Shown here: positions 54,922 through 63,355 of the stretch, one piece after another | Layout: each line of letters opens with the position of its first letter | Numbering within the stretch: the first letter of the stretch is position 1 | Assembly: GCF_002017865.1 (NCBI RefSeq) | Contig: NZ_MTJN01000002.1 | Span: 186,001-250,000, forward strand | DNA: 64,000 bases | Source of the DNA: Rhodoferax fermentans | Lineage (GTDB): Bacteria; Pseudomonadota; Gammaproteobacteria; Burkholderiales; Burkholderiaceae_C | Reading direction: 5' to 3' | Made by a program: the position numbers and the translations under genes | Notes under the pieces: generated by a model | Told to the model about the DNA's origin: nothing | The model's database searches: none | What the model saw: only the letters and a program-made list of their open reading frames with translations

Positions 54922-56841
54922 ATGGCCGCCCTCCTGCCCTACAGTGCACTTGAAAGCTTTCACTGGTCAGACACCCCCATGTGGGTGTTTGACATGCTGC
55001 ACCAGCGCATGTTGTGGGCCAACCCGGCTGGTGTGGCGTTCTGGAAAGCCGATTCACTCGAAGAGTTTCTGGCCCGGGATTTTGCCGACCTGTCTGAGGC
55101 GACCGTCACACGCAACCAGGTGGTGATGGCCGAACATGCTGCGGGCCGCACCGCACGCGCGCAGTGGACGGTTTACCCCAAGGGCCACCCGGTGACCTTC
55201 AATGCCCACAGCATCGGCATTGAACTTGCCGACGGCAGCGTCGCCATCCTGTACGAAGCCCATTCGCCCTCCCTGAGTCTGGACCCGGCGGTGCTGCGTG
55301 GTGTGGAGGCCATGCAGCACACCTCGGTGCTGATTGCGCTGTTCAGCCGCAGCGGAAGCGCGGTGATGCGCAATCCGGCTGCGGTGCGCGCCTTCGGCGC
55401 GGTGGACCCCAGCGCCGAGCAGGACGATTTTCAGGCCATGTTCGCCGAACCGGAGACCGCACAGACCATTCACAAGCAGCTGAACCAGGGCAAGAGCTAC
55501 AGCTGCGAAATCCAGCTGACCACCTTGAACGGCATCCGCTGGTATGGCATGGATACGCGTTTGGTGCCCGACCCGGTGACCGGCGCGCCCCTGGTCCTGA
55601 TCAATGCCCGTGACATCAACGAACTCAAAACGATGCAGGTTGAGCTGCAACGTGCCACGCAGGCGGCCATGGCGGCCAACGTGGCCAAGTCCCAGTTCCT
55701 GGCCAACATGTCGCATGAGATACGCACACCCATGAACGGCGTCATGGGCATGACACGGCTGCTGATGGAGACCCCACTCAGCACCGAGCAGCAGGACTAT
55801 GCACGTGACATTGCCCAGTCGGGTGAATCGCTGCTGGCCATCATCAACGACATCCTGGACTTGTCGAAGATCGAGGCAGGACACATGACCTTTGAACAGC
55901 ATCCGTTCAAGGTCACTGAGATGGTGGATGCGGTGCTCTCGGTCCTCAAAGAACGGGCGCGCGAAAAAGGCATCGGGCTGGCGGTTGACATCACACCAGC
56001 GGCCCATGTCAGCTTTGTGGGTGACAGCCTGCGTATCCATCAGGTGCTGCTCAATCTGGCCGGCAACGCCGTCAAGTTCACCGAACAGGGGGAAGTCCGT
56101 CTGTGTGTCTCGCGGCTGGACCATGGCCTGCGTTTTGAGATCAGTGACACCGGCATTGGCATTGCGCCCTCTGAGCGTGGTCGGCTTTTCTCGAATTTCA
56201 GCCAGATTGACGCGTCCACCTCTCGCAAATATGGTGGTACCGGCCTGGGCCTGGTGATCTGCAAACGCCTGGTCGAGGGCATGCAGGGGCGTATTGGTTT
56301 GGCAGAGGACCGTCCCACAGGCAGCCTGTTCTGGTTTGAACTGCCTGTTCTGCCCCTGTCAACAGCACCCACAGAGGTCAGCATGACACCAGAAATAGCC
56401 GTATCGGTTCAGTCTGCAGCCAAACCCGTCACCGAACCCACGGGCGCTTCAAACCCAGTGCCAGAACCGACCCGCAGCGGGTGCATCTTGTTGGTTGAAG
56501 ACAACAAAATCAACCAGAAGCTGGTGTTGACGCTGCTTCAGCGCATGGGTTACACGGTTGACCTGGCAGAAAACGGCCTTCAGGGGGTGGACGCCGCTGG
56601 CAAACAGCCTTACGCCCTGATCCTGATGGACATGCAGATGCCGGAAATGGATGGCCTGGAAGCGACCCGTCACATCCGCCGTGGCAAGGGTGTCAACAGC
56701 CACAGCCCCATCGTTGCACTGACCGCCAACGCCATGCTGGCCGACCAGAATGCTTGCCGCGAAGCGGGCATGAACGACTTCCTGAGCAAACCCTTCAACC
56801 GCGCAACACTGGTCGCCTGTCTGGAACGCTGGATCATTTAA
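54922..56841 (+). CDS. Hybrid sensor histidine kinase with receiver
   Basis: 639 residues, soluble. Two PAS-like sensor domains lie at about 12-115 and 130-235, then a dimerisation domain with phosphoacceptor His265 (AKSQFLANMSHEIRTPMNGV). The ATPase domain shows the N box NLAGNAVKFTEQG, the G1 DTGIGIA and the G2 GGTGLGLVICK (about 375-475). A linker rich in Thr/Pro leads to a C-terminal receiver domain (about 520-635) with Asp570 in LILMDMQMPEMDG and Lys near FLSKPF. Signal and output are unknown; no partner regulator is adjacent. Confidence 0.93.
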   Translation: MAALLPYSALESFHWSDTPMWVFDMLHQRMLWANPAGVAFWKADSLEEFLARDFADLSEATVTRNQVVMAEHAAGRTARAQWTVYPKGHPVTFNAHSIGIELADGSVAILYEAHSPSLSLDPAVLRGVEAMQHTSVLIALFSRSGSAVMRNPAAVRAFGAVDPSAEQDDFQAMFAEPETAQTIHKQLNQGKSYSCEIQLTTLNGIRWYGMDTRLVPDPVTGAPLVLINARDINELKTMQVELQRATQAAMAANVAKSQFLANMSHEIRTPMNGVMGMTRLLMETPLSTEQQDYARDIAQSGESLLAIINDILDLSKIEAGHMTFEQHPFKVTEMVDAVLSVLKERAREKGIGLAVDITPAAHVSFVGDSLRIHQVLLNLAGNAVKFTEQGEVRLCVSRLDHGLRFEISDTGIGIAPSERGRLFSNFSQIDASTSRKYGGTGLGLVICKRLVEGMQGRIGLAEDRPTGSLFWFELPVLPLSTAPTEVSMTPEIAVSVQSAAKPVTEPTGASNPVPEPTRSGCILLVEDNKINQKLVLTLLQRMGYTVDLAENGLQGVDAAGKQPYALILMDMQMPEMDGLEATRHIRRGKGVNSHSPIVALTANAMLADQNACREAGMNDFLSKPFNRATLVACLERWII

Positions 56842-56884
56842 CTGGCCCAGCAGACCAGGCCAGCAGCAAGCGACTTACCCTGGC

Positions 56885-57640
56885 TCAGCCACGGCCCACA
56901 AAGGGCATGTTGGTGGCCATCACGGTGTGGAACAACACATTGGCCCCCACAGGCAGATTGGCCATGTACACCACCGACTGGCCAGCGATGGCCACATCCA
57001 TGACCGGCTCCACCGCAGTCTGGCCATTGGCCTGCAAGATGCCTGCCTGCATGCGCTGGGCCATCTCGGTGGCGGCGTTGCCGATGTCGATCTGACCCAC
57101 GGCAATGTTGTACTTGCGCCCATCGAGCGCGGCGGACTTGGTCAGCCCACTCACCGCATGTTTGGTGGCGCTGTAAGCCACCGAATTGGGCCGCGGTGTG
57201 GTCGCGGCGATTGAGCCGTTGTTGATGATGCGCCCACCCTGTGGGCTTTGTGACTTCATCACCCGAAAGGCCTGGCGCAGGCACAAAAACATGCCAGTCA
57301 GATTCACATCGACCACACCCTGCCACTGGTCCAGCGTGAGGTCTTCCAGCAACACCGCCGGGGCGCTGATCCCGGCGTTGTTGAACAACACATCCACCCG
57401 GCCAAACTGGCGCACCGTGGTGTCAAACAGGGCCAACACAGAGGCCTCATCCGTCACATCCGTCGGCACCACCAGGCAACGCTCTGGCGCGCCACCCTGC
57501 TGCGCCACTTCAGTCAACAACGACTCACGCCGCCCCGCCAGCACCACGCGGTAACCGTCTTGCAACAAAGCCAACGCTGCCGCCCGGCCAATGCCGGAGC
57601 CGGCCCCCGTGACCACAGCTACTCTAGAGTTCTCAGTCAT
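56885..57640 (-). CDS. Short-chain dehydrogenase/reductase
   Basis: 251 residues of the classical SDR fold. The cofactor motif [17 protein letters not shown] is at the N-terminus, NNAG at 90-93, IINNGSIAA with Ser, and the catalytic Tyr-Lys [11 protein letters not shown]. The C-terminal [20 protein letters not shown] is typical. Substrate unknown. ATG at 57640 lies 6 nt after a TATATA box provided by a repeat copy, and no Shine-Dalgarno sequence is seen, so the mRNA may be leaderless. The frame continues upstream to 58108 only as antisense of rnr. Confidence 0.9.
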   Translation of the reverse strand: MTENSRVAVVTGAGSGIGRAAALALLQDGYRVVLAGRRESLLTEVAQQGGAPERCLVVPTDVTDEASVLALFDTTVRQFGRVDVLFNNAGISAPAVLLEDLTLDQWQGVVDVNLTGMFLCLRQAFRVMKSQSPQGGRIINNGSIAATTPRPNSVAYSATKHAVSGLTKSAALDGRKYNIAVGQIDIGNAATEMAQRMQAGILQANGQTAVEPVMDVAIAGQSVVYMANLPVGANVLFHTVMATNMPFVGRG

Positions 57641-57646
57641 AATATT

Positions 57647-57692
57647 TATATAGCAAACTATTCTTGATGGATAAGGGCTAGCGCCTATTTTT
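57647..57692. repeat. Dispersed repeat copy at the rnr 3' end
   Basis: TATATAGCAAACTATTCTTG continues ATGGATAAGGGCTAGCGCCT and ATTTTTA. It supplies the last codons and the TAG stop of rnr (minus) and the AT-rich region upstream of the SDR start. Confidence 0.7.
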
Positions 57693-59939
57693 ACGACTTT
57701 TATCCCGAGACTTGCTGGCCACCGGTGCACGCCGCGTCGTTTTGGCCGCTGCGGAAGGCTTGGGTGACCTAGCCAGAGGTTCCGAGATTTTGCGGCTGCG
57801 TCGACCCATCGGGGCGCTGTCCAGGTCCTGCTCAAACGGGGCACGTTCGTTGCTCTCACCTTTGTCCTTGAGTGCGCGCGCCACCAGCGCCTCACCTTCC
57901 TGCACCAGGCGGAAATCAATCCGCCGACCGTCCAGATCCACCCGGCTGACCTGCACACGAACACGGGTTCCGAGTGCATATCGCAAACCGGTGCGTTCAC
58001 CGCGCAACTCCTGGCGTGCCTCGTCAAAGCGGTAGTACTCACCACCGAGTTCGGTGATGTGCACCAGGCCTTCGACATACATGGCGTCGAGCGTGATGAA
58101 CAGGCCAAAACTCGTCACCGAGCTGACCACACCCGAGAACTCCTCACCCAGGTGTTCACGCATGTACTTGCACTTGAGCCAGGCTTCCACATCGCGGCTG
58201 GCCTCGTCGGCGCGGCGCTCGTTGGCGCTGCAATGCAGGCCGGCAGATTGCCAGGCCAGCATGTCGGCACTGAGTTTGCGCGGCTTCTGGCCGGGTTCGG
58301 CCACCTTGGAGGCCAGGTTTTTCTCCAAGCGCTTGGACAACTTGGCGTGCGCCTCACCCGGCGTTGGCAGGGTCGGCAACACGTACTTGGTTTTGGCCAG
58401 AATCGACTTGATGACACGATGCACCAGCAGATCGGGGTAACGCCGGATCGGGCTGGTGAAGTGGGTGTAGGCCTCAAACGCCAGACCGAAGTGGCCGCTG
58501 TTGATCGGGGTGTAGATCGCCTGCTGCATCGAGCGCAGCAGCATCGAATGGATCTGCGCCGCATCAGGCCGGTCTTTGGTGGCATTGGCAATCGCTTGGA
58601 ACTCACCGGGCGATGGGTCGTCGCTGATGGTCAGGCCGACACCGGTCACCTTCAGGTAATTGCGTAACACCTCTTTTTTCTCGGGCGTGGGACCTTCGTG
58701 CACACGGAACAGGCCAGCCTGTTTGCCTTGGGCAATGAAGTCGGCACTGCAGACATTGGCAGCCAGCATGGCCTCTTCGATCAGCTTGTGGGCATCGTTG
58801 CGGGTGCGCGGCACGATCTTTTCGATGCGCCCCACTTCGTCACAAACGATCTGGGTTTCCACCGTCTCAAAGTCCACCGCACCGCGGCGCACGCGCGACT
58901 TGAGCAAGGCACGGTACACATCGTGCAGATGGATCAGGTCATCAATCCTGTCCTTGCGTTTGAGGGCTTCCGGGCCACGGGTGTTGGCCAGAATAGCCGC
59001 CACCTCGTTGTAGGTGAAACGTGCATGGCTCCACATCACGGCTGGGTAAAACTGGTAGGCGGTGACCTCGCCATCTTCGGAGACCACCATGTCGCAGACC
59101 ATACACAGGCGTTCCACCTCGGGGTTGAGGGAACACAGGCCGTTGGAGAGCTTCTCGGGCAGCATCGGGATGACACGGCGCGGGAAATACACGCTGGTGG
59201 CACGGTCGTAGGCATCGATGTCGATGGCCGAGCCGTTTTCCACGTAGTGGCTCACGTCTGCAATCGCCACCAGCAAGCGCCAACCAGAGGTGGCCGCCCT
59301 GCCCTTGCCGATCTTGGTGGGTTCGCAGTAGACGGCATCGTCAAAGTCACGGGCGTCTTCACCGTCGATGGTGACCAGCGGCACATCGGTCAGGTCGACC
59401 CGCTTGAGCTTGTCCTGCGGTCGCACCTTGTCGGGCAAGGCACGGGCCAAGGCCATACAGGCCTCGGAAAACTCATGCGGCACGCTGTACTTGCGCACGG
59501 CGATCTCGATCTCCATGCCGGGGTCGTCAATTTCACCCAACACTTCTTTGACACGGCCAACCGGCTGCCCAAACAGCGCGGGCGGCTCGGTGAGCTCCAC
59601 CACCACCACCTGCCCGGCACGCGCGGCACCGGTGGCGGCCTTGGGGATCATGATGTCCTGGCCGTAACGTTTGTCCTCGGGGGCGACGATCCAGATGCCG
59701 CTCTCATGCAACAAGCGGCCAATGATGACCTGGTTGCTGCGTTCGACAATCTCGACCACCCGACCCTCGGGGCGACCTTTGCGGTCACTGCGCACGATGC
59801 GGACCTTGACACGGTCCTTGTGCAGCACCGCACGCATCTCGTTGGGCGGCAGATAGATGTCTGCCTCTCCATCGTCGCGGGTCACAAAACCATGGCCATC
59901 ACGATGACCTTGAACAATTCCTTCAACTTCTTCCAGCAA
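57678..59939 (-). CDS. rnr: Ribonuclease R
   Basis: 753 residues from a TTG start at 59939. This 3'-5' exoribonuclease degrades structured RNA. The N-terminal cold-shock domains begin [20 protein letters not shown]. The RNB catalytic core has [20 protein letters not shown] with the metal-binding Asp residues, and [21 protein letters not shown]-terminal S1 domain ([18 protein letters not shown]) precedes a Lys/Arg-rich tail. No ATG lies near the expected start; the open frame further upstream is antisense to tRNA-Leu. The stop codon falls in a repeat copy. Confidence 0.93.
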   Translation of the reverse strand: MLEEVEGIVQGHRDGHGFVTRDDGEADIYLPPNEMRAVLHKDRVKVRIVRSDRKGRPEGRVVEIVERSNQVIIGRLLHESGIWIVAPEDKRYGQDIMIPKAATGAARAGQVVVVELTEPPALFGQPVGRVKEVLGEIDDPGMEIEIAVRKYSVPHEFSEACMALARALPDKVRPQDKLKRVDLTDVPLVTIDGEDARDFDDAVYCEPTKIGKGRAATSGWRLLVAIADVSHYVENGSAIDIDAYDRATSVYFPRRVIPMLPEKLSNGLCSLNPEVERLCMVCDMVVSEDGEVTAYQFYPAVMWSHARFTYNEVAAILANTRGPEALKRKDRIDDLIHLHDVYRALLKSRVRRGAVDFETVETQIVCDEVGRIEKIVPRTRNDAHKLIEEAMLAANVCSADFIAQGKQAGLFRVHEGPTPEKKEVLRNYLKVTGVGLTISDDPSPGEFQAIANATKDRPDAAQIHSMLLRSMQQAIYTPINSGHFGLAFEAYTHFTSPIRRYPDLLVHRVIKSILAKTKYVLPTLPTPGEAHAKLSKRLEKNLASKVAEPGQKPRKLSADMLAWQSAGLHCSANERRADEASRDVEAWLKCKYMREHLGEEFSGVVSSVTSFGLFITLDAMYVEGLVHITELGGEYYRFDEARQELRGERTGLRYALGTRVRVQVSRVDLDGRRIDFRLVQEGEALVARALKDKGESNERAPFEQDLDSAPMGRRSRKISEPLARSPKPSAAAKTTRRAPVASKSRDKSRKNRR

Positions 59940-59962
59940 TGTGCTGGTTTGCTTAATATTTT

Positions 59963-59971
59963 TGATATACT
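59963..59971 (+). promoter_or_regulatory. Extended -10 promoter of tRNA-Leu
   Basis: TGATATACT, an extended -10 (TGn-TATACT), lies 17 nt before the tRNA start. No good -35 is present, which fits extended -10 promoters. Confidence 0.6.
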
Positions 59972-59988
59972 TCTCTCTTTCCTGAAAT

Positions 59989-60073
<85 letters not shown>

Positions 60074-60085
60074 AATGTAAATGAA

Positions 60086-60116
60086 ATCTGGTTGGTTTCG
60101 ATGACACCAACCAGAT
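60086..60116 (+). terminator. Hairpin after tRNA-Leu
   Basis: ATCTGGTTGGT / ACCAACCAGAT perfect 11-bp stem with a 9-nt loop, followed by GTTTT. It is the first of two tandem hairpins after the tRNA. Confidence 0.7.
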
Positions 60117-60129
60117 GTTTTAAACTGAA

Positions 60130-60156
60130 AGCCGCTGTTAAACCAGCGGCTTTTTT
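60130..60156 (+). terminator. Second, intrinsic terminator after tRNA-Leu
   Basis: AGCCGCTG / CAGCGGCT perfect 8-bp stem with a 6-nt loop followed by TTTTT. It may also serve rimO on the other strand, where the T-run is weak. Confidence 0.85.
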
Positions 60157-60185
60157 GTTGTTGGAATAAATGCCAGCAACTGGCA

Positions 60186-61580
60186 TCAAATGGGCTGCGC
60201 CAGCAGATCGTGGCCTTGTGCACCCACAATACGTGCACGTGTGAATTCACCGACCTTGAGCGTCTTGCTGATTTTTTCGGGTGGCAACAATTTCACCAGA
60301 CCGTCGATCTCGGGCGCATCGGCATAAGAGCGACCCAGACCACCCTTTTTACCCAGACCCGGCGCATGATCCACCAGCACCTGCATGGTGGCACCGATTC
60401 GGCGCTGCAATTTGGTGGCTGATACATCTTCAGCCACAGCCATGAACGCGGCGCGACGTTCCTCGCGCACAGACTCGGGCAACATACCCGGCAAATCATT
60501 GGCCGTTGCTCCTGCAACCGGGCTGTAGGCAAAACAACCGGCACGATCAATGTTGGCTTCACGCATGAAGTCCAGCAGATGGGCAAACTCTTCCTCGGTC
60601 TCACCAGGGAACCCCGCGATGAAGGTGCTGCGGATCACGATGTCGGGGCACACCTCACGCCAACGCTGGATACGCTCCAAATTTTTCTCACCACTGGCCG
60701 GGCGTTTCATGCGTTTGAGCACGTCAGGGTGGCTGTGTTGGAACGGCACATCCAGATACGGCAGCACCAGCCCGGACGCCATCAGCGGCAGGATGGTGTC
60801 CACACTCGGGTACGGGTACACATAGTGCAAACGCAACCAGGCACCGTAACGTTGCGCCATTTCACCGAGCGCCTGAACCAGTTCCAGTAAACGTGTCTTG
60901 ATCGGTGTACCGTTCCAGAAGCCAGTCCGGTAACTCACATCGACACCATAAGCCGAGGTGTCCTGACTGATCACCAGCAGTTCTTTCACACCACCTTCAA
61001 ACAAGGCTTGCGCTTCTTTGAGCACATCACCAATCGGGCGTGACACCAAGTCACCCCGCATAGACGGAATGATGCAGAAGCTGCAACGGTGGTTGCAGCC
61101 TTCACTGATCTTGATATAGGCATAGTGACGTGGCGTCAGCTTGATGCCCGCCACACCAAAACCATTGGGCACCAAATCCACAAACGGGTCATGCGGTCTG
61201 GGCAAGTGCGTATGCACCGCATCCATCACCTGCTGGGTCGCTTGGGGGCCGGTCACCGCCAGCACGCTGGGGTGCATCTGGCGCACCAGGTTGTTGCCTC
61301 CCTCACCCGCCTTGGCACCCAGGCAGCCGGTCACGATCACTTTGCCGTTTTCGGCCAGCGCCTCACCAATGGTGTCCAGGCTTTCCTTGACCGCGTCATC
61401 GATGAAACCACAGGTGTTGACGATCACCAGATCGGCACCCTGAAAGGTCTTGACGGTTTGGTAACCCTCGGCATTGAGTTGCGTCAGGATCAGTTCGGAG
61501 TCGGTCAGGGCCTTGGCACAGCCCAGGCTGACAAAACCAACTTTGGGCGCTTGGGCGGCTTGTGAGATAACACTATTCAT
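60186..61580 (-). CDS. rimO: Ribosomal protein S12 methylthiotransferase
   Basis: 464 residues. It adds a methylthio group to an Asp of S12. The N-terminal UPF0004 domain has [23 protein letters not shown] and VTGCLGA with three cluster cysteines. The radical SAM core holds [20 protein letters not shown] (CxxxCxxC), and a C-terminal TRAM domain ends with [18 protein letters not shown]. The start is ATG at 61580; the TTG two codons upstream is less likely. It follows phaR with a 24-bp gap. Confidence 0.95.
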   Translation of the reverse strand: MNSVISQAAQAPKVGFVSLGCAKALTDSELILTQLNAEGYQTVKTFQGADLVIVNTCGFIDDAVKESLDTIGEALAENGKVIVTGCLGAKAGEGGNNLVRQMHPSVLAVTGPQATQQVMDAVHTHLPRPHDPFVDLVPNGFGVAGIKLTPRHYAYIKISEGCNHRCSFCIIPSMRGDLVSRPIGDVLKEAQALFEGGVKELLVISQDTSAYGVDVSYRTGFWNGTPIKTRLLELVQALGEMAQRYGAWLRLHYVYPYPSVDTILPLMASGLVLPYLDVPFQHSHPDVLKRMKRPASGEKNLERIQRWREVCPDIVIRSTFIAGFPGETEEEFAHLLDFMREANIDRAGCFAYSPVAGATANDLPGMLPESVREERRAAFMAVAEDVSATKLQRRIGATMQVLVDHAPGLGKKGGLGRSYADAPEIDGLVKLLPPEKISKTLKVGEFTRARIVGAQGHDLLAQPI

Positions 61581-61604
61581 GCTCAACTTTGTTGAAATTC
61601 AGGA

Positions 61605-62138
61605 TTAACTTTTGAGACCAAAAACACCCAGCATCTGCTCTGTCTGCTTTTGCATCTGCTCCTGCATCTGAGCCAGGATATGTTTGGACTGCTCCAAACT
61701 GCCGCCCATCATGGCTTGTAATGCCGGAGGCTGCAATGTCACAAACTGCGACCACATCTCAGGCGTGAAACCCTTGGACTGCTCGGCAAAGCGCGTTTGC
61801 ACATCAATGAGCGATTGGATGTTTTTTTCCAGATAACCACCCAACATGCCTTGCATCGCATGGCCATAAAAACGGATCAAACTCTCGAGCACCGGTGCGG
61901 TGAACATCGGTGAACCACTGGCTTCCTCTTCCAGAATGATCTGCAACAGGATACTGCGGGTGATGTTGTCACCTGTCTTGACATCAATCACCTCAAAAGC
62001 CTCACGCTTCATCACCAGGGCCTTCACCTCCATCAGGGTGATGTAACTGGAGGTGATGGTGTCGTAGAGCCGACGATTAGGGTACTTCTTGATGATGCGC
62101 TGCTGACTCGGCGCTGGTGTTTGGGTGGCGTTATTCAT
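61605..62138 (-). CDS. phaR: PhaR, polyhydroxyalkanoate synthesis repressor
   Basis: 177 residues. PhaR binds both nascent PHA granules and DNA, and releases phasin genes when polymer appears. The N-terminal DNA/PHB-binding domain reads RIIKKYPNRRLYDTITSSYI and LMEVKALVMKREAFEVIDVK. The PHB accumulation-regulatory domain contains NITRSILLQIILEEEASGSP and the C-terminal half is helical with Met/Gln-rich repeats. It is probably the regulator of phaP at 37258, whose promoter carries two matching palindromes. rimO lies downstream on the same strand. Confidence 0.95.
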   Translation of the reverse strand: MNNATQTPAPSQQRIIKKYPNRRLYDTITSSYITLMEVKALVMKREAFEVIDVKTGDNITRSILLQIILEEEASGSPMFTAPVLESLIRFYGHAMQGMLGGYLEKNIQSLIDVQTRFAEQSKGFTPEMWSQFVTLQPPALQAMMGGSLEQSKHILAQMQEQMQKQTEQMLGVFGLKS

Positions 62139-62315
62139 AGGTCATCCAGAGGTCCATCATGAGCGCGTTGTAATCAGGTTGCGGCCGATTGTAGAAACCG
62201 GCACAAGCTGCATTTGCCAGCAGAGGCCCTTGCGGGCGTGCCAAGATCCATCTTGCCATAGCAAAAGTGGACGAGGCAGAGAAACAAACAAGGAATAAAA
62301 CAGGACTTGTGTCTA

Positions 62316-62359
62316 CAAGGTTTTTGCGATCTGAATCTGGCAACATTCAGAAAACCTTG
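62316..62359 (-). other. Long two-part hairpin at the 3' end of tRNA-Val(GAC)
   Basis: CAAGGTTTT / AAAACCTTG outer arms enclose CTGAAT / ATTCAG inner arms (loop 62337-62344). One outer arm includes the first bases of the tRNA CCA end. No T-run follows on the minus strand. Confidence 0.6.
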
Positions 62360-62434
62360 GTAGGCGCGATTGGACTCGAACCAACGACCCCCACCATGTC
62401 AAGGTGGTGCTCTAACCAGCTGAGCTACGCGCCT
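62358..62434 (-). tRNA. tRNA-Val, anticodon GAC
   Basis: 77 nt with encoded CCA. Acceptor AGGCGCG / CGCGCCT, D-arm GCTCAGCTGGTTAGAGC, anticodon arm CCACC-TTGACAT-GGTGG with anticodon GAC, and T-arm GTTGGTTCGAGTCCAAT. It closely resembles E. coli tRNA-Val(GAC). It is upstream of phaR on the same strand. Confidence 0.97.
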
Positions 62435-62517
62435 GGGTATTTAGTAAAAACGTAAGTATAGCGTGAATATTCAGCTGTTCCGACATACACCTGATCTTTT
62501 TGCGCAAAAACTTGTCT

Positions 62518-62523
62518 GATAAT
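62518..62523 (+). promoter_or_regulatory. Candidate -10 box of the SDR gene
   Basis: GATAAT just upstream of the palindromic operator; no clear -35 at a normal distance. Transcription would start inside the operator, about 35 nt before the ATG. Confidence 0.4.
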
Positions 62524-62546
62524 TGACGTTTACGTCAACGTCAATT
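62521..62546. promoter_or_regulatory. Nested palindromic operator upstream of the SDR gene
   Basis: The core TGACGT-TT-ACGTCA (62524-62537) is a perfect palindrome. A wider pair, AATTGACGT (62521-62529) and ACGTCAATT (62538-62546), encloses it. The TTGACGT..ACGTCAA style resembles operators of the MerR-type LiuR regulators of branched-chain amino acid degradation; binding here is inferred. Confidence 0.6.
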
Positions 62547-62564
62547 TGTTATCTGGAGGTACTC

Positions 62565-63323
62565 ATGGAAATCAAAGGCAAGGTGTTTATCGTGACCGGC
62601 GGCGCATCGGGCCTGGGGGAAGGCACGGCACGCCTGCTCAGTGCTGCCGGAGGCACCGTGGTCATTGCCGACCAACAGGTCGACAAGGGTCAAGCGGTTG
62701 CCAAAGAAATCGGTGGCGCTTTTGTGGCCTGCGACGTCAGCAGCGATTTCGATGGACAAGCCGTGGTCGCACAAGCCACGGCACTGGGCAAACTGATGGG
62801 GCTGATCAATTGCGCTGGCATCGCACCTGCCGAAAAAACCGTGGGCAAAAACGGCCCCCACGCGCTGGCACTCTTCACCAAATGCATCACCGTCAACCTG
62901 ATTGGCAGCTTCAATATGATCCGGCTGTGCGCCGACGCCATGAGCCAAAACGCGCCGGAAGCCACCGGTGAGCGTGGTGTGTTGATCTCCACCGCCTCGG
63001 TGGCCGCCTATGACGGCCAGATCGGACAAGCCGCCTACAGCGCCTCCAAAGGCGGCATTGTGGGCATGACCCTGCCCATTGCACGCGACCTGGCACGCAA
63101 CGGCATCCGCAACATGACGATTGCACCAGGCATCTTTGGCACACCGATGATGTTCAGCTTTCCGCAGGAAGTGCAGGATGCCCTGGCGGCTAGCGTGCCT
63201 TTCCCCTCCCGACTGGGCACACCGCAGGACTACGCCAAACTGGTGCAACACATTATTGAAAACGACATGCTCAACGGCGAAGTGATCCGCCTGGACGGCG
63301 CCATCCGCCTGGCACCGCGCTGA
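62565..63323 (+). CDS. SDR, 3-hydroxyacyl-CoA dehydrogenase type
   Basis: 252 residues. [20 protein letters not shown] is the nucleotide motif, ADQQVDKG the NAD-specific Asp, and the active site has Ser (TASVAAYDG) and Tyr-x3-Lys (YSASKGG). The pattern resembles HSD17B10-like enzymes that oxidise 2-methyl-3-hydroxybutyryl-CoA (isoleucine degradation) or other 3-hydroxyacyl-CoAs; the substrate is an inference. ATG at 62565 has GGAGG 5 nt upstream. The promoter region carries a palindromic operator. dnaG follows 29 bp downstream with a possible separate promoter. Confidence 0.9.
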   Translation: MEIKGKVFIVTGGASGLGEGTARLLSAAGGTVVIADQQVDKGQAVAKEIGGAFVACDVSSDFDGQAVVAQATALGKLMGLINCAGIAPAEKTVGKNGPHALALFTKCITVNLIGSFNMIRLCADAMSQNAPEATGERGVLISTASVAAYDGQIGQAAYSASKGGIVGMTLPIARDLARNGIRNMTIAPGIFGTPMMFSFPQEVQDALAASVPFPSRLGTPQDYAKLVQHIIENDMLNGEVIRLDGAIRLAPR

Positions 63324-63326
63324 CGC

Positions 63327-63355
63327 CATGGGGCGGTTTCTACAATCGCCCCATG
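63327..63355. promoter_or_regulatory. Hairpin overlapping the dnaG start codon, with -10-like box
   Basis: CATGGGGCG (63327-63335) and CGCCCCATG (63347-63355) form a 9-bp inverted repeat that includes the dnaG ATG. Its loop contains TACAAT (63341-63346), exactly 6 nt before that ATG. Either a leaderless promoter or a translation-blocking hairpin is possible. Confidence 0.5.

Noticed and set aside
62205..62230. Possible PhaR autoregulatory site upstream of phaR (GCTGCATTTGCCAGCA)
   Set aside because: Symmetry and spacing differ from the phaP operators; too weak to call.
62267..62455. Plus-strand ORF of 62 codons (GAIGLEPTTPTMSRWCSNQL)
   Set aside because: It is the antisense translation of tRNA-Val(GAC), a well-known spurious protein.
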